64,000 nucleotides of DNA from Bacillota bacterium (GCA_023386815.1 JAEWIZ010000019.1:62001-126000); one strand, 5' to 3'; numbered from the stretch's first letter, positions 45,215 to 53,559 are shown. Translations and numbers: made by a program. The notes: generated from the sequence alone by a model not told the origin.

Positions 45215-46264
45215 ATGCATAAACATGGAGGAGACATTTATCAAAAAGATGCACTAATTGATTTTTCTGCAAATATTAACTTGATGGGCATTTCAGAGAG
45301 TGTTGTAAGTGCAGCTTGTGAGGGGGTGAGACTTTCTGCAAATTATCCAGATGTGGAGTGCAGGGAGCTTCGCAAAAGTATTTCTGAATCAATTGAGGTT
45401 CCCATGGATCACGTTATCTGCGGAAATGGAGCAGCAGACATCATCTATTCTATGGTACTGGCTTTGAAACCAAAAAAGGCACTGCTTCCGGTACCATCCT
45501 TCTATGAATATGAGAAGGCTTTGAGTATTTTAGATTGTGAGCTGGAATATTTTCCGCTGAGGGAAGAAAATCAATTTCTTTTGCAGGAGGATTTTCTTTC
45601 TTCCATAACAGAGGATATTGATATGATTTTTCTATGTAATCCGAATAATCCAACCGGCAATCTCACAGATAAGCAGCTGATGGATCAAATCCTACAAAAG
45701 TGTGAAGAACTGGCGATCTGGTTAGTTGTGGATGAGTGTTTCTTAGATTTTGTAGAAGAAGGTAAGGATTTTTCCGTACTCGGACGGATAGAACATGCGA
45801 AGTATTTAATGGTATTAAAGGCATTTACAAAATTATATGCCATGCCTGGTCTTCGTTTAGGCTACGGAATTACTTCTAACCGGGAATTTCTAGCACAGAT
45901 GAGAGAGGTATCACAGCCTTGGAATGTATCTATTCCAGCACAGCTAGCAGGGATAGCAGCCTTAAAGGAAGTGGAATATGTAAAGACCTCCCTTGAGACA
46001 ATGAAAAGAGAACGACATTATCTAGTTGATGAGCTGAATAAGCTGGGCTTTCGGGTATTTGGCTCCAAGGCAAATTATATCTTCTTTCAAGCAGTTGTTG
46101 GATTAACTTCATATTGCTTCGAAAGAGGCATCCTAATCCGTGATTGCAGTAATTATCGTGGCTTGGGAGAGGGCTACTATCGAATTGCTGTAAGAACTCA
46201 TCACGAGAATATACAATTAACTCAGGTATTAAAGGAGGCGGTAAACGAATGGCAAAAGCAATAA
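45215..46264 (+). CDS. cobD: Threonine-phosphate decarboxylase
   Basis: A 349-residue PLP enzyme of aminotransferase fold I that makes aminopropanol phosphate from L-threonine phosphate. It begins HKHGGDIYQKDALIDFSANIN, as CobD proteins do; CNPNNPTGNL, VVDECFLDF, the PLP lysine Lys206 in KAFTKLYAMPGLRLGYG and the C-terminal RTHHEN Arg block are present. A 126-base gap precedes it, with GAAAGAGG before the ATG; overlaps cbiP by 16 bases. Confidence 0.93.
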   Translation: MHKHGGDIYQKDALIDFSANINLMGISESVVSAACEGVRLSANYPDVECRELRKSISESIEVPMDHVICGNGAADIIYSMVLALKPKKALLPVPSFYEYEKALSILDCELEYFPLREENQFLLQEDFLSSITEDIDMIFLCNPNNPTGNLTDKQLMDQILQKCEELAIWLVVDECFLDFVEEGKDFSVLGRIEHAKYLMVLKAFTKLYAMPGLRLGYGITSNREFLAQMREVSQPWNVSIPAQLAGIAALKEVEYVKTSLETMKRERHYLVDELNKLGFRVFGSKANYIFFQAVVGLTSYCFERGILIRDCSNYRGLGEGYYRIAVRTHHENIQLTQVLKEAVNEWQKQ

Positions 46265-47760
46265 TGATACAGGGTACCATGTCTAACGTAGGAAAAAGTC
46301 TGATCACAGCAGGATTATGCCGCATATTTGCACAGGACGGCTATAAGGTTGCACCATTTAAATCACAGAATATGGCCTTGAATTCCTATATCACAAAAGA
46401 AGGCCTGGAGATGGGAAGAGCACAGGTGATGCAGGCTGAGGCAGCAGGAATAGAAGCTTCCGTCTTAATGAATCCCATATTACTAAAACCCACCTCGGAT
46501 ACAGGGGCTCAGGTTATTGTTAACGGAGAGGTTCGTGAAAATATGGATGCCAGAAAATATTTCGCTTTTAAAAAGCAGTTGATTCCGGATATTTTAGAGG
46601 CATATCACAAATTAGAGGAGAACTATGATATCATCGTTATTGAAGGTGCGGGAAGCCCTGCGGAAATCAATCTGAAGAACGAAGACATTGTAAATATGGG
46701 TATGGCTAAGATGGTGAATGCCCCGGTACTAATCGTTGGAGATATCGACCGCGGAGGCGTATTTGCCCAGCTCCTTGGCACGATGCAGCTTTTGGAAGAA
46801 GATGAGAAGAGACTTGTAAAAGGCCTCATCATCAATAAATTCAGAGGGGATAAAAGCATTCTGGATCCTGGAGTTGCTATGCTGGAGCAAAAAGCGGAGG
46901 TGCCGGTTCTGGGCGTAACACCATACTTGCACCTTGATGTAGAGGATGAAGATAGTCTTACAGAGCGTTTTCATGTGAAAAAAGAAGTGGAGCTGATAGA
47001 TATCGCAGTAATCCGACTACCCAAAATCTCTAACTTCACAGATTTTAATATTCTTGAGAATATTAAAGGGGTATCCCTTCGCTATGTTGGTACTGTATCG
47101 GAGCTTAAGAATCCTGATATGATTATTCTTCCTGGAACAAAAAATACCATGGAGGACATGCTGTGGCTAAGGCAGTGCGGATTAGAGGCTGCCATCCTTC
47201 AAAAAGCGGATGAGAATAAGGTAATCTTTGGAATCTGTGGTGGATTTCAAATGCTTGGGGAGCTTATCAGTGACCCGGAGGGCGTCGAAGCAGGCGGGGT
47301 GATGAGGGGCATGAATTTGTTGCCTATGGATACGGTATTTCAAGGCAGCAAGATTCGAACCAGAGTGGTAGGAAGATTTAAACAGGTGGAAGGAATCCTG
47401 GCGGATCTAAGCGGTGAAGCGGTAGAAGGCTATGAAATTCATATGGGAATCTCAAATGTCCGTGAGGAAGTACATCCAATGGCCAGCGTCTCTAACATCG
47501 TTGACGGTGAAGAGAAGTTAGATGGGGCATATTATGGAAATATTTATGGTTCCTATATTCATGGTATCTTTGACAAGGAGCAGATTGCAGCAAAAGTAAT
47601 CTCTTGTCTTGCAAAAGCAAAGAATATTGACCTGGAGCAGATTAGTTCAAGGGATTATCTGGAGCATAAGGAACAACAGTATAACATCTTGGCAGATGCT
47701 TTAAGACAGCATCTGCATATGCCTGAGATATATGCTATATTAAATAAGGGAATCTCTTAG
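46249..47760 (+). CDS. cbiP: Adenosylcobyric acid synthase (glutamine-hydrolysing)
   Basis: A 503-residue amidotransferase that amidates four side chains of adenosylcobyrinic acid diamide. The N-terminal dethiobiotin synthetase-like half has MIQGTMSNVGKSLI (P-loop), FKSQNMALNSYIT and VIEGAGSPAEINL; the C-terminal class I glutaminase half has the nucleophile Cys in FGICGGFQMLG and the His in SYIHGIFD. Standard length. It is the last gene of the tightly overlapping run. Confidence 0.96.
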   Translation: MAKAIMIQGTMSNVGKSLITAGLCRIFAQDGYKVAPFKSQNMALNSYITKEGLEMGRAQVMQAEAAGIEASVLMNPILLKPTSDTGAQVIVNGEVRENMDARKYFAFKKQLIPDILEAYHKLEENYDIIVIEGAGSPAEINLKNEDIVNMGMAKMVNAPVLIVGDIDRGGVFAQLLGTMQLLEEDEKRLVKGLIINKFRGDKSILDPGVAMLEQKAEVPVLGVTPYLHLDVEDEDSLTERFHVKKEVELIDIAVIRLPKISNFTDFNILENIKGVSLRYVGTVSELKNPDMIILPGTKNTMEDMLWLRQCGLEAAILQKADENKVIFGICGGFQMLGELISDPEGVEAGGVMRGMNLLPMDTVFQGSKIRTRVVGRFKQVEGILADLSGEAVEGYEIHMGISNVREEVHPMASVSNIVDGEEKLDGAYYGNIYGSYIHGIFDKEQIAAKVISCLAKAKNIDLEQISSRDYLEHKEQQYNILADALRQHLHMPEIYAILNKGIS

Positions 47761-47913
47761 CGAATAATAGAAGGCTGTAAGGATTAATTAGCAATGTTTG
47801 AATGCCATATACATATTTGTTTTACTATGATAGAATATGTAAGACTTTTTGAACTCATTATAAAATTGGTAAATACAACTTAACGTGTGACATCTACACA
47901 GACAGGAGTAACG

Positions 47914-48438
47914 ATGGAAGGTTTAATTCATATCTATACAGGTAGTGGAAAAGGAAAGACAACAGCAGCAGTTGGTCTTGGTGTGCGGTGCGCAGGAAAT
48001 GGGGGAAAAGTATTATTCTCACAGTTTTTAAAAGATAACAAGTCCAGTGAATTAAATATACTGAGTACCATTGAGAATATCCATTTGCAACTATGTACAG
48101 ATACTTTTGGATTCTATTTTAGAATGACAGAGGAAACTAAGAAGAAGGCTAAAGAGACTTATGGAAATTATCTGGCTGGAATTATCGAATGTGCGCAGTC
48201 GGGAGAATATCGAATGTTAATAATGGACGAAATCATTGCAACCTATAATTATGAACTGATTGATAGGCAGATGCTGCTAGACTTTCTCCATAATAAACCA
48301 GCGCAGTTAGAGGTTGTGTTAACTGGAAGAGACCCAGCCCAGGAGCTGGTTGAGTTGGCTAACTATGTTTCAGAAATAATGAAAATAAAACATCCCTTTG
48401 ATCAGGGGATTCCTGCCAGAATCGGAATTGAACGATAG
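47914..48438 (+). CDS. cobO: Cob(I)yrinic acid a,c-diamide adenosyltransferase
   Basis: A 174-residue CobA/CobO/BtuR-family enzyme that adds the adenosyl ligand to corrinoids. The ATP site IYTGSGKGKTTAAVG is at residues 7-21 with P-loop 10-17; FLKDNKSSEL, MDEIIATYNYELID and VVLTGRDPAQELVELANYVSEI complete the family pattern. I start at ATG 47914 behind CAGGAG; the longer frame from 47887 adds nine residues. The 150-base gap from cbiP contains no terminator that I see, so it can be the last gene of the cob operon. Confidence 0.94.
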   Translation: MEGLIHIYTGSGKGKTTAAVGLGVRCAGNGGKVLFSQFLKDNKSSELNILSTIENIHLQLCTDTFGFYFRMTEETKKKAKETYGNYLAGIIECAQSGEYRMLIMDEIIATYNYELIDRQMLLDFLHNKPAQLEVVLTGRDPAQELVELANYVSEIMKIKHPFDQGIPARIGIER

Positions 48439-48480
48439 GATAAATGGTTGGATTCAAGATCATATCAGATGATATAGAAA

Positions 48481-48548
48481 AAACCTGAATAATACGAAAT
48501 GGAACCTTTCTTTGAGATAAGTTGCAAAAGTATTATTCAGGTTTATTT
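48481..48548. terminator. Terminator between cobO and the flavin reductase gene
   Basis: AAACCTGAATAATA (48481-48494) pairs perfectly with TATTATTCAGGTTT (48531-48544), with A-rich sequence on the left and TTATTTTA on the right. It serves both converging genes. Confidence 0.82.
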
Positions 48549-49060
48549 TATCTGGTTGCTTTTAAGGATTTTGTTATTTCTGCAATATAAAGGATGTGAT
48601 AATCCTTATTCGGATAAAAGGTAGAATCTAGCTTTTCAACTAATAAAGAGCCCTCTTCAAGCGGCTGTCTAAGAAGCTTACGGCAGATAAAGACCTGTTT
48701 GGCTTCACCAAAATACGGAGCATCCTCCTCCTGTACCAGGGTTAAACCGGATTTTTCAATCTTATCTTCTGTACGCCCGGATACAGTGCCCAGATAGTTT
48801 AAAACCTTACGATAGCTTTTATCTAAGAAACACAGAGAAAAGTTCTCAGCCTTATCAATGAATTCTAATGTATAGCGTTGTGGTCGAACAACGACAAATG
48901 CAACATTTTTACCGTACATTACACCCAAACCACCCCAAGAAGCAGTCATGGTATTTGTTTTTTCACCATCACTGGCAGTAATAAGCATCCAATCCTTTCC
49001 GATGGATTGAAATATGTTTTTCTTGATCAGATCAGGTACGATTTCTTTAAAGTTATTCAT
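48548..49060 (-). CDS. Flavin reductase / flavoredoxin family protein
   Basis: A 170-residue FMN-binding split-barrel protein. The family pattern is DWMLITASDGEKTNTMTASWGGLG (FMN phosphate contacts), VVVRPQRYTLEFIDKAENFSLCFL and the YLGTVSGRTEDKIEKSGLTL block. Such proteins pass electrons through flavin in anaerobes; the partner is unknown. AGGTAAAC precedes the ATG. It is a single gene between the cob operon and the interrupted LysM gene. Confidence 0.9.
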   Translation of the reverse strand: MNNFKEIVPDLIKKNIFQSIGKDWMLITASDGEKTNTMTASWGGLGVMYGKNVAFVVVRPQRYTLEFIDKAENFSLCFLDKSYRKVLNYLGTVSGRTEDKIEKSGLTLVQEEDAPYFGEAKQVFICRKLLRQPLEEGSLLVEKLDSTFYPNKDYHILYIAEITKSLKATR

Positions 49061-49206
49061 GTTTACCTCCAGTTCCTGTCCTATAGTTCCTCAAATCCCT
49101 TGTTGCCTATTATATGATAAGACAACTTTTGATGCAAGCATTTCACAAACTATTTTTTAAAGCATATACTAATATGAAATGTATTGGGTCGGAGGCAATC
49201 CAGGTA

Positions 49207-50067
49207 ATGGTCATTCATGTTGTAAAGCAGGGAGATACACTTACATCAATTGCACAGCAATATAACATAACTCAAGAGCAGATAATTCTGCAAAATGAGT
49301 TGCCAAATCCAGAAAGACTGGTAGTAGGTCAGAGTATTGGCATACGATTACCGGATATTACACATACCGTTGTGGCTGGAGATACTCTTGTTTCAATTGC
49401 CAGTCAATATGATGTAACAGTAAATCAAATCAGGCAGAATAATCCACAAAAGGCCACGGGGCCGTCGCTGGTTCCGGGAGAAGTTCTTGTCATTACTTAC
49501 CAAGGGGATGAAAAGATTGACACACTAATACTCAACGGTTATGCATATCCTTTTATCGATAAAGTTGTATTAAGAAAAACATTACCATTTCTAACATACC
49601 TATCACTCTTTACCTACGGGTTCACCGCCCAGGGTGAGTTGGTACCGATTGATGATTCTGAATTAATTGCATTGGCACAGGAATTCGGTGTTGCACCCAT
49701 TATGATGCTGGCGCCGATGAATGCAGAAGGTGGATTTGATACAGGGATAGCTCATGATATGTTTGCAAACCCGGCAGGGCAGGCTGCATTGATCGAAGCA
49801 ATCGTTGCAACAATGAAGGCAAAGGGCTATAGAGGATTAGACATAGATTTCGAATTCATATTACCCGAGGATAAAGAAGCATTTTTAAATTTTATAAAAG
49901 CAGTAAATACCCGACTGGATCAGGAAGGATTCATAACTCTTGTTGCACTTGCTCCGAAGACCTCGGGAACAATGACGGGGCTGTTATATGAAGCCCATGA
50001 TTATCCCTCAATTGGGGCTGTGGCAGATAAGGTACTTCTGATGACCTATGAATGGGGATACACATAA
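49207..50067 (+). CDS. LysM-GH18 cortex-lytic-type enzyme, 5' part, interrupted by the mobile element
   Basis: The readable part is 286 residues: LysM 1 (VIHVVKQGDTLTSIAQQYNIT), LysM 2 (HTVVAGDTLVSIASQYDVT) and the first two thirds of a GH18 barrel with the catalytic motif GLDIDFEFI (the usual DxxDxDxE). The architecture is that of SleL/YaaH spore peptidoglycan N-acetylglucosaminidases, which are about 425 residues long. The frame stops at TAA 50065-50067 in LMTYEWGYT, where relatives continue with YGPPM. This is just where the element starts. I start at ATG 49207 behind GGAGG; upstream codons from 49114 are not protein-like. The missing 3' part should lie beyond the far end of the element. 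Confidence 0.88.
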   Translation: MVIHVVKQGDTLTSIAQQYNITQEQIILQNELPNPERLVVGQSIGIRLPDITHTVVAGDTLVSIASQYDVTVNQIRQNNPQKATGPSLVPGEVLVITYQGDEKIDTLILNGYAYPFIDKVVLRKTLPFLTYLSLFTYGFTAQGELVPIDDSELIALAQEFGVAPIMMLAPMNAEGGFDTGIAHDMFANPAGQAALIEAIVATMKAKGYRGLDIDFEFILPEDKEAFLNFIKAVNTRLDQEGFITLVALAPKTSGTMTGLLYEAHDYPSIGAVADKVLLMTYEWGYT

Positions 50068-50089
50068 GGACATACCAGTCATAGGTGAT
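50041..50089. other. Probable left attachment site (attL) of the element
   Basis: ATGACCTATG (50041-50050) and CATAGGTGAT (50080-50089) form an inverted repeat with nine of ten bases matching, centred on base 50065, exactly where the GH18 reading frame ends. A dyad of about 49 bp around a short core is what large serine recombinases bind. The left half is host gene and the right half element. The exact crossover bases cannot be fixed without the other end. Confidence 0.65.
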
Positions 50090-50091
50090 GA

Positions 50092-51720
50092 TTAAAACCG
50101 TATGATTCTCGGAAACAATTCGATTCTAAAGCCTTTATTTTCAAGGTTTCCCCTCTTATTTGGCTCATTCTTAACATATTCAATTCTTTCAACAATTTCC
50201 TTCAATGAGGTATTACGTGCGGCAGCAGTATCAAGGTCGAAGTAGTTATCCAATAAGTATTCAGTTCTAGGAATAAAAACATCATTATAAGATGCCTGAG
50301 CCTGAATAACCTCAAGCTCATATTCAGAATTGGCTATTGATGCCTCAAGCTCTTCGATATCCTTTGAAAGCTTTGAATTTCTCTGCATAAAGATCTCAAC
50401 ACTATAAACCTCCTGCTCTAACAAGTTATATAGACGGTCTCGCTGTCCATTTAATTTAAGTAATTCATTTTTAGCCTGATTGATTAAATTTGTTTTTAAT
50501 TCGATTGCATCATTATATGGATTATTTAGCTTGCTTTGTTCCCAGCTCATTTTAAACTGATGAACCCATGACTTAAGTGATTCGATTATGACATCCTCAA
50601 CAACATAAAGAGGAGATGAGATATTATCACACTCTTTATTCATGCATTTAATAGCATCGTAGGGAGTTTTAGAGGTTTTAGCAAGCCTTGTCATAAGACG
50701 GCCGCACTTACCACAGTATACTATACCTGTAAAAGGATTCTTAAGAACATCACTTCCCGGAACAGGAGGATTACTCCTTTCGACAGAAATATTCTGGGCA
50801 GCATTAAATAAATTCTCGTTTATAATAGCTTCGTGTAATCCATCAGATAGAATATAATTCTTGCTACGAGTACGGTGTTTTTTTAATTTATTTTCTAGGA
50901 TTGACTTTATCTCTTTCTTATAGCCCCATCGAATTTTGCCGGAATAGATAGGATTATGCAGCATAGTAATGATACTGGATTTCGTCCACTTATCATTCAC
51001 GGATGGCTTAATACCCATATCATTTAGTTTATCAGCAATGCGTGATGCGCCAAGTCTTTGATAGGTGCCATCATCCTGAAGGATACCGGTAACATACCAG
51101 GTGAAAATAGAACGAACGACATCTGCCTGATCAACTTTAATTTTGAGAGAATAACCTTTATCATTTTTGATTTTTATCTTCTCATATCCGTATGGGGCAA
51201 CGGATCCAATGTATCTGCCTTCCATGGCTGAGGTGACACGGCCATTCTGTATCCTTCGATTAATCGTCTTGTACTCTCGACGGCTCATGAACAGACCAAA
51301 TTCAAAGTATTCTTCATCAGATTCGTTATCAGGCTCATAAATTTTGGTAGGAGTGATAATTAAGGTATTATTAAGTTTAAATGCTTTTGCAACAGTTCCC
51401 TGATCAGAAGTATCACCACGGGCGAACCTCTCGATTTCAACAACAAACATACCCTTTAATATACCGGAGGTAACATCTGCAAGCATTCTTTGGACTTCTG
51501 GTCTTGCGGCAATGGTCTCACCGGACACAACCTCTTTATAGATATACTTTTCATTGATATGGATGCCCATCTTCTTTGCCAATTTCATCAAATCATTATA
51601 ATGTCTTTTCAAGGTTTCACCAGCGCCGTGCGCTTCAGCTTCCTGATCTGCTCTGGATTTACGTAAATACATACCGTAGTTACCGTTAGGATCAAGTTTA
51701 AGATGGTTATTATATGCCAT
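50092..51720 (-). CDS. Large serine recombinase
   Basis: A 542-residue site-specific recombinase that inserts and excises the element. The catalytic domain has the nucleophile Ser22 in YLRKSRADQE and the FVVEIERFARGDTSDQG block; a recombinase domain follows (GYEKIKI...ADVVRSIFTWYVTG...LNDMGIKPSVNDKWTKSSIITMLHNPIYSG), then a zinc ribbon (YCGKCGRLM ... CMNKECDN) and a coiled coil near 400-470 that controls direction. It ends 25 bases from the GH18 stop. AGGAGGT-type ribosome site (GGAGGTAG) precedes the ATG, right after a terminator-like hairpin. Confidence 0.96.
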   Translation of the reverse strand: MAYNNHLKLDPNGNYGMYLRKSRADQEAEAHGAGETLKRHYNDLMKLAKKMGIHINEKYIYKEVVSGETIAARPEVQRMLADVTSGILKGMFVVEIERFARGDTSDQGTVAKAFKLNNTLIITPTKIYEPDNESDEEYFEFGLFMSRREYKTINRRIQNGRVTSAMEGRYIGSVAPYGYEKIKIKNDKGYSLKIKVDQADVVRSIFTWYVTGILQDDGTYQRLGASRIADKLNDMGIKPSVNDKWTKSSIITMLHNPIYSGKIRWGYKKEIKSILENKLKKHRTRSKNYILSDGLHEAIINENLFNAAQNISVERSNPPVPGSDVLKNPFTGIVYCGKCGRLMTRLAKTSKTPYDAIKCMNKECDNISSPLYVVEDVIIESLKSWVHQFKMSWEQSKLNNPYNDAIELKTNLINQAKNELLKLNGQRDRLYNLLEQEVYSVEIFMQRNSKLSKDIEELEASIANSEYELEVIQAQASYNDVFIPRTEYLLDNYFDLDTAAARNTSLKEIVERIEYVKNEPNKRGNLENKGFRIELFPRIIRF

Positions 51721-51734
51721 AATCTACCTCCAAT

Positions 51735-51818
51735 AAAAAAAGCTCTAGTTGATTTTAACCAGAGCATAGTTTATAATATAACAAAGCAATATCATTCGCT
51801 CTGGTGGGCATGATATTG
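51735..51818 (-). promoter_or_regulatory. Possible attenuator in the recombinase leader
   Basis: Read on the minus strand, a terminator hairpin (GCTCTGGTT with AACTAGAGC, plus coordinates 51757-51765 and 51742-51750) runs into seven T residues just before the recombinase ribosome site. Its 5' arm GCTCTGG can pair instead with CCAGAGC at 51798-51804, in the loop of a preceding perfect 9-bp hairpin (51787-51795 with 51810-51818). This gives two exclusive folds, terminator or antiterminator. It may also simply end transcription from the TM2 gene. Confidence 0.45.
51749..51777 (+). promoter_or_regulatory. Promoter for a small RNA beside the recombinase
   Basis: TTGATT (51749-51754), 17-bp spacer, TATAAT (51772-51777), pointing away from the recombinase. 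Seven bases after the -10 begins a compact two-hairpin unit with its own terminator. Confidence 0.55.
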
Positions 51819-51852
51819 TTGGGCGCTCCTATTCGCAGTAGGAGCGTTTTTT
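51784..51852 (+). ncRNA. Candidate 69-nt small RNA divergent from the recombinase
   Basis: Behind a good promoter, hairpin 1 is CAATATCAT/ATGATATTG (perfect 9 bp, 14-base loop TCGCTCTGGTGGGC) and hairpin 2 is CGCTCCTA/TAGGAGCG (perfect 8 bp) followed by TTTTTT at 51847-51852. No reading frame fits. It is antisense to the upstream leader of the recombinase and carries the GCTCTGG loop complementary to it, so it could control recombinase expression. No named RNA family recognised. Confidence 0.45.
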
Positions 51853-51880
51853 GATGTTCAGAAAAAATAAACCGGATAAA

Positions 51881-52351
51881 TTATTTGATAATTTGGCTTA
51901 TGAATGCAACGGTATACGAAAGAACGATATAGTAATAAACCAATAAAATAATAACTAATGCTAACCAAAATAATAATAAAGCAATAATGTTAAGTCTATC
52001 AATAAGTTTTTCTTCGTATGTACGTCCGAATAACTCATCTTTCCTGGAACCGCTTAAGATAACTTTTTTATTAGCATCAAGAAAAATTTCGGAATATACA
52101 GCATAAGCATCGTAAAGTTGAAATGCAAATATACAAACTGAAACTATAACTGAAAAGAGCATACCGTTAACGCCAAACAATCGAGTAGCTACAAACATAC
52201 AAATTGGAAACAATCCAACCGCAAGGTACATAAAACCAGTTTTATATTTCCCTACATAAAATCTATGGGCACCAAGAGAACCGAAAAACAAACAAAGCAA
52301 TATTGTAAGGCCAGAACTTTTATCACTTACCTCATCCCTATCAAACTGCAT
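51881..52351 (-). CDS. TM2-domain membrane protein
   Basis: A 156-residue protein with a TM2 domain (LTILLCLFFGSLGAHRFYVGKYKTGFMYLAVGLFPI: two helices with the characteristic GxxGxHRFYxG) plus one more helix pair at the C-terminus (LIDRLNIIALLLFWLALVIILLVYYYIVL). AGGAGGATTTAAT precedes the ATG. The cargo role in the element is unknown; such proteins are common near repressors in mobile elements. Confidence 0.82.
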   Translation of the reverse strand: MQFDRDEVSDKSSGLTILLCLFFGSLGAHRFYVGKYKTGFMYLAVGLFPICMFVATRLFGVNGMLFSVIVSVCIFAFQLYDAYAVYSEIFLDANKKVILSGSRKDELFGRTYEEKLIDRLNIIALLLFWLALVIILLVYYYIVLSYTVAFISQIIK

Positions 52352-52481
52352 ATTAAATCCTCCTTAGTAATTCAGCTAAATATAGGTATATAATAACATA
52401 TATAACCAAAAAATCAACCAAATAATACCACAAGACATAATAAGAAAACTTCAATATTATTATATTATTGGAGGAACGTTA

Positions 52482-52679
52482 ATGGAGATACATATATGGC
52501 AAGCGCGAACGGATAAAAACGTATCTCTTGAAGAGCTTTCAGATGGGACAGGAATTAGCATAGGTGCATTGAGTAATTATGAAAACGGAAAGAGATATCC
52601 AAGAATAGATCAACTTGAAAAAATCGCAGAAGCTCTAAAAGTTACGATAAGTGATTTATATGATTCAAGTTATAAATGA
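52482..52679 (+). CDS. Small XRE-family repressor
   Basis: A 65-residue stand-alone helix-turn-helix protein: IHIWQARTDKNVSLEELSDGTGISIGALSNYENGKRYPRIDQLEKIAEALKVTISDLY covers the complete five-helix XRE fold with nothing else. GGAGGAACGTTA precedes the ATG. A 20-bp perfect palindrome starts five bases after its stop, a likely operator, so it may control itself and the genes downstream. It diverges from the TM2 gene. Confidence 0.9.
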   Translation: MEIHIWQARTDKNVSLEELSDGTGISIGALSNYENGKRYPRIDQLEKIAEALKVTISDLYDSSYK

Positions 52680-52684
52680 TACTA

Positions 52685-52736
52685 ATTTTCACATATGTGA
52701 AAATCGTATTTGATTTCATATATGTGTGTGAAAATT
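52685..52736 (+). promoter_or_regulatory. Palindromic operator pair before the 39-residue gene
   Basis: ATTTTCACATATGTGAAAAT (52685-52704) is a perfect 20-bp palindrome. A related imperfect copy, TTTCATATATGTGTGTGAAAA, lies at about 52714-52734. A TATAAT sits at 52751-52756. The arrangement looks like two repressor sites covering a promoter. Confidence 0.65.
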
Positions 52737-52870
52737 TGGGTATTACATGGTATAATAAGGGAAATGTTATAAGTAAATTACAAATTGAGAGAAAATATGT
52801 AACTTAGTTATTGATTTACTTGATTAATCCAATATTACTTATAGGAATATATTTACGGGGGTATGCACAA

Positions 52871-52990
52871 ATGAGAATCGAAGATTACAAAAATTTAATC
52901 TATGAAATGCTTGATTTAATTGATGAATCTGACTACAAGTTTATGGTACAAATCTACACTATAATTAAAATTCACATTAACAAAAAATAG
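52871..52990 (+). CDS. 39-residue helical protein
   Basis: A short acidic-helical peptide: MRIEDYKNLIYEMLDLIDESDYKFMVQIYTIIKIHINKK. GGGGGT lies nine bases before the ATG. Similar 40-residue proteins sit between XRE regulators in many Clostridial elements, some in the form LIxxIxDxxxLxxIYxxIKxH; role unknown. The stop is five bases before the end of the converging repressor gene. Confidence 0.6.
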   Translation: MRIEDYKNLIYEMLDLIDESDYKFMVQIYTIIKIHINKK

Positions 52991-52995
52991 AAGGC

Positions 52996-53403
52996 TCAGC
53001 CTTCTATTTTTATGTCCTTTAAATTGGTTAATAATTTAGTTGCGTAATCTTTTAATACACATTGAGATTTATTATCAAGTTGATTATATGTATGCATGAT
53101 CTCTTTAATAATAGTAAATACAGGATTACTTCCATCATCTTCGAGTAGAGACGATACATAAGCAGCGGTCTCGTCTTCTTCAGGAAATTTTTTGAACATA
53201 TCACCTTCGCCTGATCTAAGCCAAATCTCGTTAACATTAAATTCCCTACAAATAGAAAAAACTACTGCATCCATTGGAATATTCTTTCCAATCTCATAAC
53301 TAGCCACGCTATTTCTTTTTAAACCTATTTTATCAGCAAATTCTTGTTGAGTTAAGCCCAATGCCTTCCGTAATACACGAATACGTTCATCCAATAATTT
53401 CAC
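52996..53403 (-). CDS. CI-like XRE repressor
   Basis: A 135-residue regulator with an N-terminal XRE domain (RIRVLRKALGLTQQEFADKIGLKRNSVASYEIGKNIPMDAVVFSICREFNVNEIWLRSGEGDMF) and a short C-terminal region without the LexA-type autoprotease. The reading frame starts at GTG 53403, which lies directly on the GGGGG ribosome site; TTG at 53394, eight bases behind it, is the likelier start. It diverges from the small gene at 53560, across a promoter with two palindromes, as a lysogeny repressor would. Confidence 0.9.
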   Translation of the reverse strand: MKLLDERIRVLRKALGLTQQEFADKIGLKRNSVASYEIGKNIPMDAVVFSICREFNVNEIWLRSGEGDMFKKFPEEDETAAYVSSLLEDDGSNPVFTIIKEIMHTYNQLDNKSQCVLKDYATKLLTNLKDIKIEG

Positions 53404-53454
53404 CCCCTTTAATAATTGAAATATAACATGTAATAGTCATTTAGTCAATAAAAA

Positions 53455-53508
53455 TGTTGTCAAATCAACAAAAATAGTATTGACAAATGATGTCTAATGA
53501 CATATTAT
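53455..53508 (+). promoter_or_regulatory. Rightward promoter and operators facing the CI-like repressor
   Basis: TTGACA (53480-53485), 17-bp spacer, TATTAT (53503-53508). ATGTC-TAAT-GACAT (53490-53503) is a palindrome inside the spacer and TGTTG/CAACA (53455-53459 with 53466-53470) lies just upstream of the -35. These are plausible binding sites for the divergent repressor. Confidence 0.7.
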
Positions 53509-53559
53509 TGTCTTGTAATCAACAAAATACTGTCGGAAAAGGGAAAGGAAGTGGATTAT

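Noticed and set aside
50053..50070. Sequencing error or simple nonsense mutation in the GH18 gene
   Set aside because: After the stop no further GH18 residues can be read in any frame, and the recombinase starts 25 bases on; insertion explains both.
51784..51852. tRNA or tRNA fragment at the element border
   Set aside because: No acceptor stem, CCA or T-loop pattern; the folding is two separate hairpins and a terminator.
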